Source: Allorhizobium ampelinum S4 (lineage in GTDB: Bacteria; Pseudomonadota; Alphaproteobacteria; Rhizobiales; Rhizobiaceae). From it: a stretch of DNA of 64,000 bases. Location: contig NC_011984.1 of NCBI RefSeq assembly GCF_000016285.1, positions 147,621-211,620 of the forward strand, written 5' to 3'. Position numbers and translations under genes: made by a program. Below are positions 37,088-46,967 of this stretch, piece by piece. The first letter of the stretch is position 1; the number at the start of each line of letters is the position of its first letter. Below the pieces are notes generated by a model that saw only the letters and a program-made list of their open reading frames with translations, did no database searches and was not told the DNA's origin.

Positions 37088-38218
37088 ATGAACAACGAGA
37101 ACGTCATCATCGTCGGAGCGGGGGTGGCTGGTCTCAGCCTCGCCATCATGCTGGCCGGACAGAACATCAAGAGTCAGGTTCTGGAGTCACGGCAGCGTTT
37201 CGATGGCCCGACGAGTGGCGTGCGGATATCCGCTGAGGGTGTCAGGATCTTGAGACTCATGAAGGTCGCCTCCATCGGTGAAGACACGAAGAGAGTCGAC
37301 ATGCGTCTTGGTGGCCTGTCCGCCAGCTTTTCCGCCCGGGAACGCGACCCATCCGCGATCATGGTCACAAGGCTGGCGCTTCACGAGCAACTGATGAAGC
37401 GAGCACGCGCGCTGGGTATTCCCGTGTTGACCGGATTCAAAGTCGCGAGCGTGACCGAGACGGTCACCGGAATCGAGGTGACGTCGGAATCGAACGAAAA
37501 GGCGAATGGCACCCTGCTCGTGGGGGCTGATGGGGTCGGCTCAACGCTCCGACACATACTGAATCCGGGTCAGAGTTCAACCAAAACCTATGCGGGGTAT
37601 CTGGGCGTGGGCTTCATCACCGAGGATGAAACCAAAATCGAAATGACGCTGCACAGCTATCCTGGTCACCAGTTTGGAATCGCCTCTTGCGGGAAGGTGA
37701 ACGAGGCAGCGACGAAGAACAGCATTTTCATATGGACTCACATCCGCATGCCCGAAGGGGATGCGAAACTGGCAACTCAAGCGAGTGTCGAGGCGGAACT
37801 GGCAAAACGAGCAGAACGATGGCGTCCCGAGCTTAGAAGCAAGTACGACCTGTACACCGAGGACGCTGACGCCATGCTGGCCTTCGGCCCCGTATACAAC
37901 GGGAAGCTCCCCGGTCGATGGTACAGCAACAGGATGATTCTGATCGGGGACGCCGCGCACCCCTACGGACCTGGTGGACAAGGAATCAGCATGGCGCTGA
38001 AGGACGCCAAGGCGCTGTGTGACGTCATTGCGCGCGGCTTTACTGAAGATGACAAGAAGGAATTCCAGCGAAGCCGCGCTCAGGAGGCGCGCACCTTGGG
38101 AGAGGCTGCGGAGAAAAGAAACTCCAAAGAGTCGTCATCCACCAAGTGGGGGATACTCGCCGAGGGGGTCGTCATGAAGGCGGTGGAAATCTTTACTCGA
38201 GGAACAATGAGGTTCTAA
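37088..38218 (+). CDS. FAD-dependent monooxygenase (Tet(X)/salicylate-hydroxylase-like)
   Basis: The 376-residue class A flavoprotein monooxygenase has the fold IVGAGVAGLSLAIML at the N-terminus, the DG motif GADGVGSTLRH and GD motif LIGDAAHPYGPGGQGISMALKDA. It lacks the long C-terminal domain of phenol hydroxylases and resembles PHBH/Tet(X)-like enzymes. ATG 37088 gives MNNENV. It is the likely target of the divergent TetR gene. The substrate may be an aromatic acid, a plant phenolic or an antibiotic. Confidence 0.85.
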   Translation: MNNENVIIVGAGVAGLSLAIMLAGQNIKSQVLESRQRFDGPTSGVRISAEGVRILRLMKVASIGEDTKRVDMRLGGLSASFSARERDPSAIMVTRLALHEQLMKRARALGIPVLTGFKVASVTETVTGIEVTSESNEKANGTLLVGADGVGSTLRHILNPGQSSTKTYAGYLGVGFITEDETKIEMTLHSYPGHQFGIASCGKVNEAATKNSIFIWTHIRMPEGDAKLATQASVEAELAKRAERWRPELRSKYDLYTEDADAMLAFGPVYNGKLPGRWYSNRMILIGDAAHPYGPGGQGISMALKDAKALCDVIARGFTEDDKKEFQRSRAQEARTLGEAAEKRNSKESSSTKWGILAEGVVMKAVEIFTRGTMRF

Positions 38219-38499
38219 ACCTTGGCACGGCGCATCCAATCGTTCACGGCAAGTCGGGGAAGAGCCGAAAAGTCAGGTATGAGGTACCGACACGGGGACC
38301 TCGCTCAACAAGCTGCCGCCATTGAACTTGACCCGGGCAAGCCGAATGGTCACGACTCATACGCCCTCGAAAAGAAGGACTCCGATGGCAGCGCTTACTT
38401 AACATATCAAAATAATCTCACACGTGACTTCGCGCAAGTTTTGCGACAATGAAGCAGAAACCCCGGTCATCTTTCGGTCATCCTTTGAAGAGCAAGCAA

Positions 38500-38822
38500 A
38501 TGAACGCTCAACGTCTCGTTACACCAGAAACGGTGCCTCACATCCTTGTTGAAGACGATGAGGAGATCGCAACAATGGTCATCGAAACGTTGACGGAGAA
38601 TGGCCTTACGGCTGTCGGGGTCGGCTCAGCCGCCAACATGGACGCTATCCTCAAGACACAATCCTTCGATCTGATCGTGCTCGATGTCATGCTGCCAGGA
38701 GAAAATGGTTTCAGTATCTGCCGTAGGCTGCGAGCATTATCGACCATCCCTATTGTCATGCTCACAGCACTGGAAGATGAAATCAATCGTGTTGTCGGCA
38801 TTGAGCTTGGAGCTGACGATCT
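38500..38822 (+). pseudogene. Two-component response regulator, receiver domain only (truncated)
   Basis: The frame from ATG 38500 encodes an OmpR-type receiver domain with the acidic pocket EDDEE (altered from the usual VDDD), phosphoacceptor Asp in LIVLDVMLPGENGF and MLTALEDEINRVVGIELGADD. Reading then passes into sequence antisense to an ISL3-type transposase and stops at 38862. The DNA-binding output domain is missing and no matching piece appears on the far side of the element, so the gene was cut by insertion plus deletion. Confidence 0.85.
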
Positions 38823-38824
38823 TG

Positions 38825-40356
38825 CCTCAAGCAGGTCGATTTTGGCCCGACCGTACATCTGACGTTTGACCAGTTTGAGCTTGTTGACCTGTCCTTCGGT
38901 CTGGCCATTCGACCACGGCTGGCAGATCGCAGCACCAACTGCGTCATAATCCTTGGCGATGCCCTTGGCAAACGATGCTACCAAGCTATCCTCGGCGGCG
39001 GCCATCCATGGCGCGAGATTGGTAATAGCCTTGGTGCGGACCATCGCGTGGAATCGCGCGATGAGCTGACGGGCTGTATCGAGCGCCGGCACACCATTCT
39101 CGATCACAGTCACGGTCACGGTATCTGACTTGGTGAGATTGTCACGCCCGGTCGTCATCATCCGGGCGATAGTGCGGGCAGACGGCACCTTTTGAAGTTG
39201 TTGGTCTGTCGCTTGTTCGGCTCGCCTCCGCCGTGTCGCCCATTCGGTCACCACCCGCAACGAGCCGGCAAAGCCTCGCGCTTTCAGCCGACGCCACAAC
39301 TCCGCGCCATTGCAGCAGTGGCTGGCCCATTCTGATTCGAGATCAGGCAACCAGGCATCCAGCGTGCTTTCTCGGGTGCGGAAGACGTCGGTCTGCAAAC
39401 CTCGGACGACCTTGCGAACCAATCCTCGGCTATAGCTGAGGCGGCGGGCGATCTCTTTGATCGGAATACCTTCCCTGTGATGGGCAAGGATTGCGTCATT
39501 GGCATTTTCTCGTCTCAAAAAGCCTTCATATTGAAGCCGTTCAGCGGAAGTCAGCAGCTTCGGATTGATAGTCGTCGCACCGATTGCCAAGCGGATGTCG
39601 CGCATCGACTTGCGGACAGCATCTCGGAACGCGGCACTGGCGTTTTCCATCAGGTGCCATCGATCGGCGACCTGGATGGCCGTAGGCAAAGCGCGTGCAC
39701 CGGCTTCGCCATAGCCACCACCGCGATCGCGCGACAACACCGTGATCGTTTGATGGTTGGCGAGGAAAGCCTCAATCGTTGCAACTTCCCGGTCTGGCAG
39801 CAACTTGACGATCCGCCGGCGTTCGAGGTCGCAGACGATGATGCCGTAGCGACAATTGCGCCGGAAAGCCCAGTCATCGATGCCGATGACCGCCAACGGG
39901 TTCGTGGGCAGTTGAGATCGACGGCGGACAACACGTAACAGCGTGTCATTGCTCACCGGCAGCGTCGACCTCCGGGCAAAGCTGGCTGCCGGGCGACCAC
40001 CCAGAGCCAGGCCGAGATGATGGACCAGACATTCCAGCCGTGCTGTTCGACGCGCACGGACCGGCAGAACGCACTCACCAAACCGTTCGGCGAAAATCTT
40101 TTGGCGACAATACGTGGCGGTGCACACGAAACGCCGGGTGGTCACGCGAAGTAACAGTTTGCGACCCGAACAGGGCAAGTCCAACGCCGTCCTTACGTAT
40201 AGGCTATGGACGCGGCTTGAGGCTGTTCCACCGCGGACATGGTCGGCTCGATGCGATAGAACCGGCATTGACGATCATCGCATCGCCGTCCGCCGACACG
40301 TCTTTGACGGCCAATTCGGGCGGGATCAGATTGGAAAGGCGAAACTGGGGTCTCAT
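38825..40356 (-). pseudogene. ISL3-family transposase, frameshifted near its N-terminus and lacking its end
   Basis: From ATG 40356 the protein opens FRLSNLIPPELAV as in ISL3 transposases. The zinc-finger region breaks at about 40236 because two bases seem lost (CPR then GTASSRVHS in the other frame). The body is well preserved (LAVIGIDDWAFRRNCRYG, ADRWHLMENA, ICQPWSNGQTEGQVNKLKL, MYGRAKIDLL). The frame then runs into the response-regulator fragment without the element's end. No terminal repeat was found at either side. It is probably immobile. Confidence 0.85.
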
Positions 40357-40487
40357 GGCGCTGATTCTCCTTCGAAAACCATGCGAGTAGAATCCCAAAC
40401 ATCATCGGGATTGAGTCAGACCCAATATTCCACGCCGATTGACACGTCAGGCCTGTCCTCCGCAAATTCTTAAGCGACTTGGCGCAT

Positions 40488-41216
40488 TCAGTGCGGGCGT
40501 ACATCACTGAGAAATTGCCTTAGTCGAGGATGCTTTGGATTCCGAAAAAAATCATCAGGCCTCTCTTTTTCTAAGATCACGCCCTTGTCCATGAACCAAA
40601 CTTCGTCAGCTACATCTTGCGCAAAGCCTAGTTCGTGCGTCACGCAGACCATCGTCATGCCCTGATGGGCCAGTTCCCTCATAACTGAAAGGACTTCGCC
40701 GACCATTTCTGGATCGAGGGCGCTCGTCGGTTCGTCGAACAGCATGATTGGCGGCTTCATGGCCAAGGCGCGTGCAATCGCGACACGCTGCTGCTGCCCA
40801 CCCGATAACTGACCGGGAAACGATTTGATCTTTGCTCCCAGCCCAACGCGTTCGAGAAGCGATGCGGCGGCCCTGTGCGCCTCTTCCTTCGAGGTTTTGC
40901 TGACCTTAATTGACGCAAGGGCGACGTTGTCGAGCGCATTCATGTGTGGGAACAGGTTGAACTGTTGGAAGACAAATCCGACCCTGCTCCGAAGCCTGTT
41001 GATGTCGGCCTTCCTGTCATGAACAGATTTTCCTTCCACCAGGATCTCTCCCGACGAGATTTCCTCCAGTCGATTGATCGTTCTGATCAGCGTGGATTTA
41101 CCGGATCCGGAAGGACCACAGAGGATCACTACCTTCCCAGCTTCGACCGTGGCGGAGACTTTGTGCAGAACCTGCATGTTCCCGTAGAATTTATTGATCT
41201 CGCGGAATTCAATCAT
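40488..41216 (-). CDS. Amino-acid ABC transporter ATP-binding protein (GlnQ/HisP type)
   Basis: The 242-residue ATPase has Walker [11 protein letters not shown]-loop [16 protein letters not shown], signature LSGGQQQRV, Walker [20 protein letters not shown] and switch THELGFA. This is the polar-amino-acid (PAAT) ATPase type. It is the last gene of a four-gene importer operon; its start overlaps the permease stop by four bases. The operon's binding protein and the adjacent dehydrogenase suggest a substituted amino acid or amine as cargo. Confidence 0.95.
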   Translation of the reverse strand: MIEFREINKFYGNMQVLHKVSATVEAGKVVILCGPSGSGKSTLIRTINRLEEISSGEILVEGKSVHDRKADINRLRSRVGFVFQQFNLFPHMNALDNVALASIKVSKTSKEEAHRAAASLLERVGLGAKIKSFPGQLSGGQQQRVAIARALAMKPPIMLFDEPTSALDPEMVGEVLSVMRELAHQGMTMVCVTHELGFAQDVADEVWFMDKGVILEKERPDDFFRNPKHPRLRQFLSDVRPH

Positions 41217-41920
41217 GACACACTCGCGATCTTGTTTGGGTTGCGGCGGTTGGTGATGCGGTGCTCGAGGTAGCGGGTAAAGGAACTAAGTGAAAAACAG
41301 ATTATGAAGTAACCTGCCGAAGTGATCGCGAAGACCTGCAGCGGCTTCACCATGACAGAGCTGTTCACCTGGCTTCCGGCATACATCAACTCTTGGACGC
41401 CGATGATATAGCCAAGCGAGGTGTCTTTGATTGTGGCTACAAGCTGGCTAATGATGCTCGGAGCCATGTTGTAGAGCACTTGCGGCAGGATCACATCGGT
41501 CTGCGCCTGGCTGTAGCTAAGACCAATCGAACGGGCTGCCTCGATCTGCCCCCTCGGTAGCGACATGATTCCTGCCTTGAGAATCTCGCCCATATAGGCC
41601 CCCTGGAACAGGGTGAGTGTTACCAGCATTGTGGTGAAGCCCGTGATGGCGTAGCCCGTCAGCTTTGGTAACAAGAAGTAGACCCAGAAGATCAGCATTA
41701 CTAACGGAATGCTCCGGATTAGAGATGAGATGGTCGATGATACCTGCTTCAGCCAGCCAATAGACGACGTCTGGGACAGAGCTAGCAGCAAGCCGACCGG
41801 GAAGCAGAAACATACGCTCAGGATAGACAGCCATATCGTACCTGCTATCCCCCCGAGCGGACCGTAAGGATATTGGCCGATAAGGAAGAATTTCCAATTC
41901 TGTTCAATGAGTTCGATCAT
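41213..41920 (-). CDS. Amino-acid ABC transporter permease
   Basis: The 235-residue inner-membrane protein has five or so helices and the HisM-type loop [17 protein letters not shown] followed by ILPQ. It is coupled by a one-base stop/start overlap to the other permease and by four bases to the ATPase. It forms one half of the heterodimeric PAAT channel. Confidence 0.93.
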   Translation of the reverse strand: MIELIEQNWKFFLIGQYPYGPLGGIAGTIWLSILSVCFCFPVGLLLALSQTSSIGWLKQVSSTISSLIRSIPLVMLIFWVYFLLPKLTGYAITGFTTMLVTLTLFQGAYMGEILKAGIMSLPRGQIEAARSIGLSYSQAQTDVILPQVLYNMAPSIISQLVATIKDTSLGYIIGVQELMYAGSQVNSSVMVKPLQVFAITSAGYFIICFSLSSFTRYLEHRITNRRNPNKIASVS

Positions 41921-42600
41921 CAGGCAGTCCCCACTTCCATGTAATGCTCGGTGACCTTGCCGAGCAGGATGACCGCCATCGAGAGGACTAGGTAGATAAT
42001 AGTCGCGATCGAAAACGCCTGGAAAGTTAAGAACGTCTCGTTCTGGATTTCCTTTGTCTGGTAGGTAAGTTCCATGACACCGATCACCATCGCAAGGCTG
42101 GTCGATTTCAGGAGCAGGATCGCACGGCTGATCAGTGCTGGCAGGGAAGCCCTCACTGCCTGTGGCATCATCACGTGATGCAAGGACTGCCGGAAGTTCA
42201 GGCCGATGGATCTCGCGGCCTCATACTGGCCGCGAGAAATCGAGCGGTAGCCACTACGGATATCTTCGCAGATATAGGCTCCGTAGTAGAGGCCAATTGC
42301 TACGGCGGCGAAGATCACGTCACCATTGTTTGCATTGAACCAGTCCTGTGCCGGCAGAGGGAAAATGGTGCTAACACCGAAGTACCACGCGAAGATGTGC
42401 ACGATGACCGGGACATTGCGCTGATATTCGATCCAGGCGGCGGCGGCGGCGTCGATCGATCGAGGCGCAGAAACGCGAATGATCGCAAGCAGTATCCCGG
42501 ACCCAATGGCGATCAGCCAGCTCGCGACGGCGAGTATGACTGTCATTTTTAGGCCAAGCGCGATCTCCCCAAGATACTGGGGATTGGTGAGAATCTCCAT
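41920..42600 (-). CDS. Amino-acid ABC transporter permease
   Basis: The 226-residue protein has the same fold as its partner, with the loop [17 protein letters not shown] followed by MMPQA. It begins about 35 bp after the binding-protein stop. The two permeases are related but not copies, as expected for an HisQM-like heterodimer. Confidence 0.93.
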   Translation of the reverse strand: MEILTNPQYLGEIALGLKMTVILAVASWLIAIGSGILLAIIRVSAPRSIDAAAAAWIEYQRNVPVIVHIFAWYFGVSTIFPLPAQDWFNANNGDVIFAAVAIGLYYGAYICEDIRSGYRSISRGQYEAARSIGLNFRQSLHHVMMPQAVRASLPALISRAILLLKSTSLAMVIGVMELTYQTKEIQNETFLTFQAFSIATIIYLVLSMAVILLGKVTEHYMEVGTA

Positions 42601-42634
42601 TTAGTTCCCCTGCCGTTTTCGGCGTTCTTAGTTC

Positions 42635-43453
42635 TTAGTTCGCGATCTTCTCGATCTTAAAGCTCTTCTTCTGCTTGTAGATCGTTCCCTCGCCGAGCCA
42701 TTTGTCGTGGATGTTCTCGGCCTCGCCGGAATTATCCAGATCGACTAGGGCTTTGTCGACGGCCCCGAGCAGGCGATCCTCGCCCTTCCGCACGCCGATG
42801 CCCCAGGTCTCGGTACCTACCGCCTGATCAACCAACTTGAGTGGAGCCGCATCGCCTGCCTTAGAGATAAGTCGAGCGTTCACCAGGAATGAGGCGCTAA
42901 AGCCATCCACCTTACCCTGAACGAGAGCAAGGAATCCGGTCGGCGCATCGTCAAAGGTCACCACATTGACGTTTTCGACGGATTTGCGCACGAAACCTTC
43001 AGATGTTGATCCCTTGATGACGGCAATGCGCTTGCCCGCGAGAGACTTGAGATCAGCAAAGCCGCGATCGGCCCGAACTGCCACCCGATGCGGTACCATG
43101 AAATAGCCGTAGGAGTAATTGATCTGTTCGGCACGGGTTAGAGTGTAGCCCAAGTCGGCCGTGAGAATATCAACGCGCCCTTCCGTCAGCTCGGGGATAC
43201 GTGCGTCATTCGACATCGTCTTCATCTCGAATTTGACGCCAAGCTTTCCGGCAATCGCTTCACAGAAATCGACATCATAGCCAACCAGCTGACGGGTGCT
43301 CGGATCGGGAAACGAGAACGGCTCATAATTCGGGACCGTCCCGCAAACCAAAAGTCCCTTGGTTTTTATGTCGTCGAGGCGGTCAGCTAGGGCGGGGCCA
43401 AAGCCCACAATGAGCGCGAGTGCTGATGTGGTAGCTAATGTTAGGATTTTCAT
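42635..43453 (-). CDS. Amino-acid ABC transporter substrate-binding protein (family 3)
   Basis: The 272-residue protein has a signal peptide (MKILTLATTSALALIVG, cleavage after ALA) and a family-3 solute-binding domain: LVCGTVPNYEPFSFPD, GYDVDFCEAIAGKLGV, GRVDILTADLGYT, GKRIAVIKGSTSE. ATG 43453 has AAGGGGA seven bases upstream; the frame extends to 43546 without a signal peptide. The ligand is probably an amino acid or N-substituted derivative. Its promoter carries ATTGTATCCA, also found before etfB. Confidence 0.93.
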   Translation of the reverse strand: MKILTLATTSALALIVGFGPALADRLDDIKTKGLLVCGTVPNYEPFSFPDPSTRQLVGYDVDFCEAIAGKLGVKFEMKTMSNDARIPELTEGRVDILTADLGYTLTRAEQINYSYGYFMVPHRVAVRADRGFADLKSLAGKRIAVIKGSTSEGFVRKSVENVNVVTFDDAPTGFLALVQGKVDGFSASFLVNARLISKAGDAAPLKLVDQAVGTETWGIGVRKGEDRLLGAVDKALVDLDNSGEAENIHDKWLGEGTIYKQKKSFKIEKIAN

Positions 43454-43749
43454 GGAAGTTCCCCTTCTTTGCGCTTCATGCGCGCACCTATGAAGTTCCG
43501 AAGCGATGCGGACCGGGCGAAGCCGAAATCTATGCAGACTATGCAAATTGTATCCACATCATACCGATAGCATGCAAAAATAACGTTTCAAGCGTTTTTT
43601 CCCGGTATGCGTGATGTCATTTGCGAATTTTGCCATCGCCATGATTTTTTTAAGAACCAGATTTCTATCTATTGTATAATTTAGCTGATAATCGTATCCG
43701 TTGACGCCCGCGACAGAGCTGCGGCAAAAGATAAAATGGAGGATTAACG
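43454..43749. promoter_or_regulatory. Divergent promoter region, importer operon and dehydrogenase
   Basis: About 296 bp of AT-rich DNA separate two divergent units. ATTGTATCCA at 43547-43556 and ATTGTATA at 43671-43678 look like half-sites of an FCD-type GntR regulator. The same ATTGTATCCA occurs at 46073-46082 before etfB. A ribosome site GGAGG precedes the dehydrogenase GTG. Confidence 0.6.
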
Positions 43750-45117
43750 GTGAATCTCGATCGATATGAGGTCGTAGTTGTTGGCGCCGGAAGCATCGGC
43801 ATCGCGGTCGCCTATTACTTGATGAAGAATTATAGCGTGACGCGTGTCGCCATCATCGATCCCCGAGATCCGATGAGTCTTACATCCGCCCAGTCGGGCG
43901 AGAACTATCGCAACTGGTGGCCCCACCCCGTCATGACGGAATACACCAACCACAGCATCAGTCTGATGGAAGACATCGCTCGTGAATCGGACAACCGAAT
44001 CAACATGACGCGTCGCGGCTACGCCCTTGTGACGCGTCGTAAGGAGCCTGAAGATCTCATTGCCGATCTTTACAGGGGTTATGGTGCAGATGCAGAGCGC
44101 CTCGTACGTATCCACAAACCCGGCACCGACCTGAGCTACCAGCCGCCCACCTCCTCCGACTGGCAGTCGGCGCCGGATGGCGTGGACGTGCTCTGCGACC
44201 AGGAACTGATCCGCAAGACGTTTCCAACCTACGAGCCCGATATCGAAACGGTCATCCACATCCGTCGCGCAGGTTCGATCAGCGGCCAGCAACTCGGCCA
44301 ATTCATGATCGAGAAGATTAAGGAGTCCGGCGGCCAGGTGATCCGCGGCCAGGTCGTCGGAGTCGAAGCCTCACAGCCGTTTGCCGTTCGGATCAAGATG
44401 TCAGATGGCGAGAGGACGATTTACACGGACAAGTTCGTTAATGCAGCAGGCCCGTTCCTCAGGGACGTCGGCAACATGCTCGGCGAAGATCTACCTGTGA
44501 CCTGTGTCTACCAACAGAAGATTGCGTTCGAGGATCGCGAAGGCGCTCTCCCGCGTAACTTGCCCTTCACGATCGATCTCGACGGTCAGCGGCTTGACTG
44601 GACCGATGAGGAACGTGAAATCCTCGTTGAAGATGCGGTGACGAAGAAACTCACCGAATTTATGGCTGGCAGCATCCACTGCCGTCCCGATGGCGCTGAG
44701 GACGGGAAGTGGGTCAAGCTAGGCTGGGCCTACAATGACCGCGTATCGGATCCGCTCGAAGCAGACCCGATCGACGAACAGTTCCCGGACATTGTCCTGC
44801 GTGGCGCAAGCCGTCTTCAGCCGAGGCTAAAAACCTATATCGGCCGCCTGCCTCGCAATGCACATCACTACGGCGGATACTACACGATGACCGAAGAGAA
44901 TTTGCCCCTGATCGGCCCGATGCGCACTCCGGGCGCATATGTTGTCGGTGCGCTCTCGGGCTTCGGCACCATGGCAGCCTGTGCGTCAGGCTATCTAGCG
45001 GCAGCTTGGATTACGGGTGGAGAACTGCCTGCATACGCTAAGGACCTTAGCTTCGAGCGTTATGAAAACGCCGAACTTATGGCGGAACTCGCTGAACTAA
45101 GCCGCGGCGTTCTCTGA
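43750..45117 (+). CDS. FAD-dependent amine/amino-acid dehydrogenase (DAO family)
   Basis: The 455-residue protein has an N-terminal FAD motif VVVGAGSIGIAVAYYL, a SAQSGENYRNWWPHP segment typical of ETF-linked sarcosine/dimethylglycine-type enzymes and a C-terminal GALSGFGTMAACASGYLAA second FAD-binding part. It starts at GTG 43750 with GGAGG seven bases upstream. The genes for ETF beta and alpha follow across the GntR gene, so it is probably a dehydrogenase that passes electrons to ETF rather than an oxidase. The substrate is likely an N-alkyl amino acid, an amine or an opine-like imino acid. The family call is sure; the substrate is inferred. Confidence 0.86.
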   Translation: MNLDRYEVVVVGAGSIGIAVAYYLMKNYSVTRVAIIDPRDPMSLTSAQSGENYRNWWPHPVMTEYTNHSISLMEDIARESDNRINMTRRGYALVTRRKEPEDLIADLYRGYGADAERLVRIHKPGTDLSYQPPTSSDWQSAPDGVDVLCDQELIRKTFPTYEPDIETVIHIRRAGSISGQQLGQFMIEKIKESGGQVIRGQVVGVEASQPFAVRIKMSDGERTIYTDKFVNAAGPFLRDVGNMLGEDLPVTCVYQQKIAFEDREGALPRNLPFTIDLDGQRLDWTDEEREILVEDAVTKKLTEFMAGSIHCRPDGAEDGKWVKLGWAYNDRVSDPLEADPIDEQFPDIVLRGASRLQPRLKTYIGRLPRNAHHYGGYYTMTEENLPLIGPMRTPGAYVVGALSGFGTMAACASGYLAAAWITGGELPAYAKDLSFERYENAELMAELAELSRGVL

Positions 45118-45177
45118 CCGCCGGACGGATGGTTGAGGTTCATGGCGACCGCTTTCGGAAGCGGTCGCTGATCAGAT

Positions 45178-45858
45178 TCATTTCTTCAGCCGACCGTATT
45201 GGCGATGCGCCGCTTGAAGTGACCGCTGGGTCTGCTCGATGTGGCTCTCCAATAGCGCGGCAGCTGAGGCTACGTCGCCCTTCTGGCAGAGGTCGAGAAT
45301 CTCGAGATGCTCCTTTTGGGGACGTGCTTTTCCAGAGGCCATCGAAACCTGCGTCCGGATGAAGCGGTTCACATGGCCGTAGTTGGCTTCGATCATCGAC
45401 AGCAATCTTGGACGGTCGCACGGAGCATAGAGTGTCCAGTGGAACCGCCAGTTCATTTCTCCCCAGTTCGTGGGTTCTGGACTCGCGTCGTACTCCTCAA
45501 GGATCTGGCGGGCCATCTCAACATCCTCAATCGCGAAGTTCGGGACGGCGAGCTTGAGCGCACGGCACTCCAAGGCGATCCGGATATCGAACATCTCGAC
45601 GATGTCATCGAGAGAAAAACCCTTAACGACAGCACCCTTGTTGGGACTGATTGTCACCAGTCCTTCCGTCTCGAGCTGCCTGAGTGCTTCTCTGACCGGA
45701 ATGCGGCTTGTCCCGTACTGCTCCGCCAACTCGTCCTGACGGAGCTGCTGGCCCGGATCGTATTGGCCGGACACTATCGACTCACGAAGTCCGTCGCGGA
45801 CAACCTCCGGCGCAGATTTCGTTCGCTCGCTTGCTTTGAATATCATCTCACCGCTCAT
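45178..45858 (-). CDS. GntR-family regulator, FCD subfamily
   Basis: The 226-residue protein has the N-terminal winged helix (LRQDELAEQYGTSRIPVREALRQLETEGLV, about residues 35-75) and an FCD ligand domain with the metal-site pattern (DIRIALECRALK, ...FHWTLY, HLEILDLCQKGD, SHIEQT). ATG 45858 gives MSGEMIF; ATG 45900 is an alternative start but spans an AT-rich promoter-like stretch. It lies between the dehydrogenase and etfBA, in the opposite direction. Shared ATTGTAT motifs in the promoters around it suggest it controls the whole importer/dehydrogenase/ETF unit. Confidence 0.88.
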   Translation of the reverse strand: MSGEMIFKASERTKSAPEVVRDGLRESIVSGQYDPGQQLRQDELAEQYGTSRIPVREALRQLETEGLVTISPNKGAVVKGFSLDDIVEMFDIRIALECRALKLAVPNFAIEDVEMARQILEEYDASPEPTNWGEMNWRFHWTLYAPCDRPRLLSMIEANYGHVNRFIRTQVSMASGKARPQKEHLEILDLCQKGDVASAAALLESHIEQTQRSLQAAHRQYGRLKK

Positions 45859-46194
45859 CGTCCTGCTCGAATGTATATAATCGACCTTGATCGTAACCAT
45901 TCAACACAAACTGCGAAACAGACAATCTCGTATTCCCACCATATTTTCGCTAGATCGAGAATAAAAACGATACACAAATCTTTGATTTTTTTGCCGATCG
46001 CCTGCTGGAAGTTGTCCAGTTTTCCGGTTCGCGGTCGAACATTGCCAAAAAACACAGAAAAAAACTTGCGGTATTGTATCCAGTTGTGCATGTAATTTAT
46101 ACATATGCTGCGATGGAGTTTCCGTGCACGCCATATTGGCTATTGCAATGACCTCAACGCCTATTCCGGGGCAGGATGAACAGGAGGGGATGAC
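45859..46194. promoter_or_regulatory. Divergent promoter region, gntR and etfBA
   Basis: The AT-rich intergenic region between GntR and etfB contains ATTGTATCCA (46073-46082), a copy of the motif before the importer, and the inverted ATGTA/TACAT arms a few bases further on. It is a plausible GntR operator region. Confidence 0.55.
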
Positions 46195-46944
46195 GTGAAG
46201 ATTCTGGTGAGTGTCAAAAGAGTTGTCGACTACAACGTCAAGATCCGCGTCAAGCCGGATGGCACAGGCGTCGAGCTTGCCAACGTCAAGATGTCGATGA
46301 ACCCGTTCGACGAAATCTCGGTCGAGGAAGCCCTCAGGCTGCGCGAAGCCGGGAAGGCGACGGAAGTCGTCGTCGTCTCGATCGGCCCGGCCAAGGCCGA
46401 GGAAACGCTACGCACCGCACTCGCCATGGGCGCCGACCGCGCCATCCTGGTCGAGACGGACGATGCCGTCGAGCCGCTGACCGTTGCAAAAATCTTCAAG
46501 GGCGTCGCGGAAGCCGAACAGCCCGGCCTGATCATCGTCGGCAAGCAGGCGATCGACGACGATTCGAACCAGACCGGCCAGATGCTGGCAGCGCTGATGG
46601 GCATCGCCCAGGCGACGTTTGCCTCGAAGATCGAGCTTGGCGATGGCAAGGCCACCGTCACCCGCGAAGTCGACGGCGGCCTGCAGACCATCGATATCAC
46701 GCTGCCGGCCGTCATCACCTCGGACCTGCGCCTCAACGAGCCGCGCTACGCCTCGCTGCCGAACATCATGAAGGCCAAGAAGAAGCCGCTCGACAAGAAG
46801 ACGCCGGCCGACTTCGGCGTCTCGACGACGCCACGCCTGAAAGTCCTGAAGACCGAAGAGCCGGGCGGCCGCAAGGCCGGCGTCAAGGTCGGCTCGGTCG
46901 CCGAACTGGTCGATAAGCTGAAAAACGAAGCCGGCGTGCTTTAA
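46195..46944 (+). CDS. etfB: Electron-transfer flavoprotein subunit beta
   Basis: The 249-residue protein opens [21 protein letters not shown] and carries the EtfB motifs [11 protein letters not shown] and [24 protein letters not shown] (recognition-loop region). It starts with GTG 46195 after AGGAGGGG. ETF carries electrons from dehydrogenases to ETF:quinone oxidoreductase. Here it most likely serves the dehydrogenase at 43750. Its GC content and codon use look higher than in the importer genes next to it, suggesting recruitment from a chromosomal etf operon. Confidence 0.95.
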   Translation: MKILVSVKRVVDYNVKIRVKPDGTGVELANVKMSMNPFDEISVEEALRLREAGKATEVVVVSIGPAKAEETLRTALAMGADRAILVETDDAVEPLTVAKIFKGVAEAEQPGLIIVGKQAIDDDSNQTGQMLAALMGIAQATFASKIELGDGKATVTREVDGGLQTIDITLPAVITSDLRLNEPRYASLPNIMKAKKKPLDKKTPADFGVSTTPRLKVLKTEEPGGRKAGVKVGSVAELVDKLKNEAGVL

Positions 46945-46967
46945 AGCCAGGAAAGGAACGTACCACC

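Noticed and set aside
38222..38452. 76-codon frame after the second FAD monooxygenase
   Set aside because: Charged, no domain or ribosome site; probably degenerate DNA.
45469..45740. Frames opposite the GntR gene
   Set aside because: Shadow frames with no family likeness.
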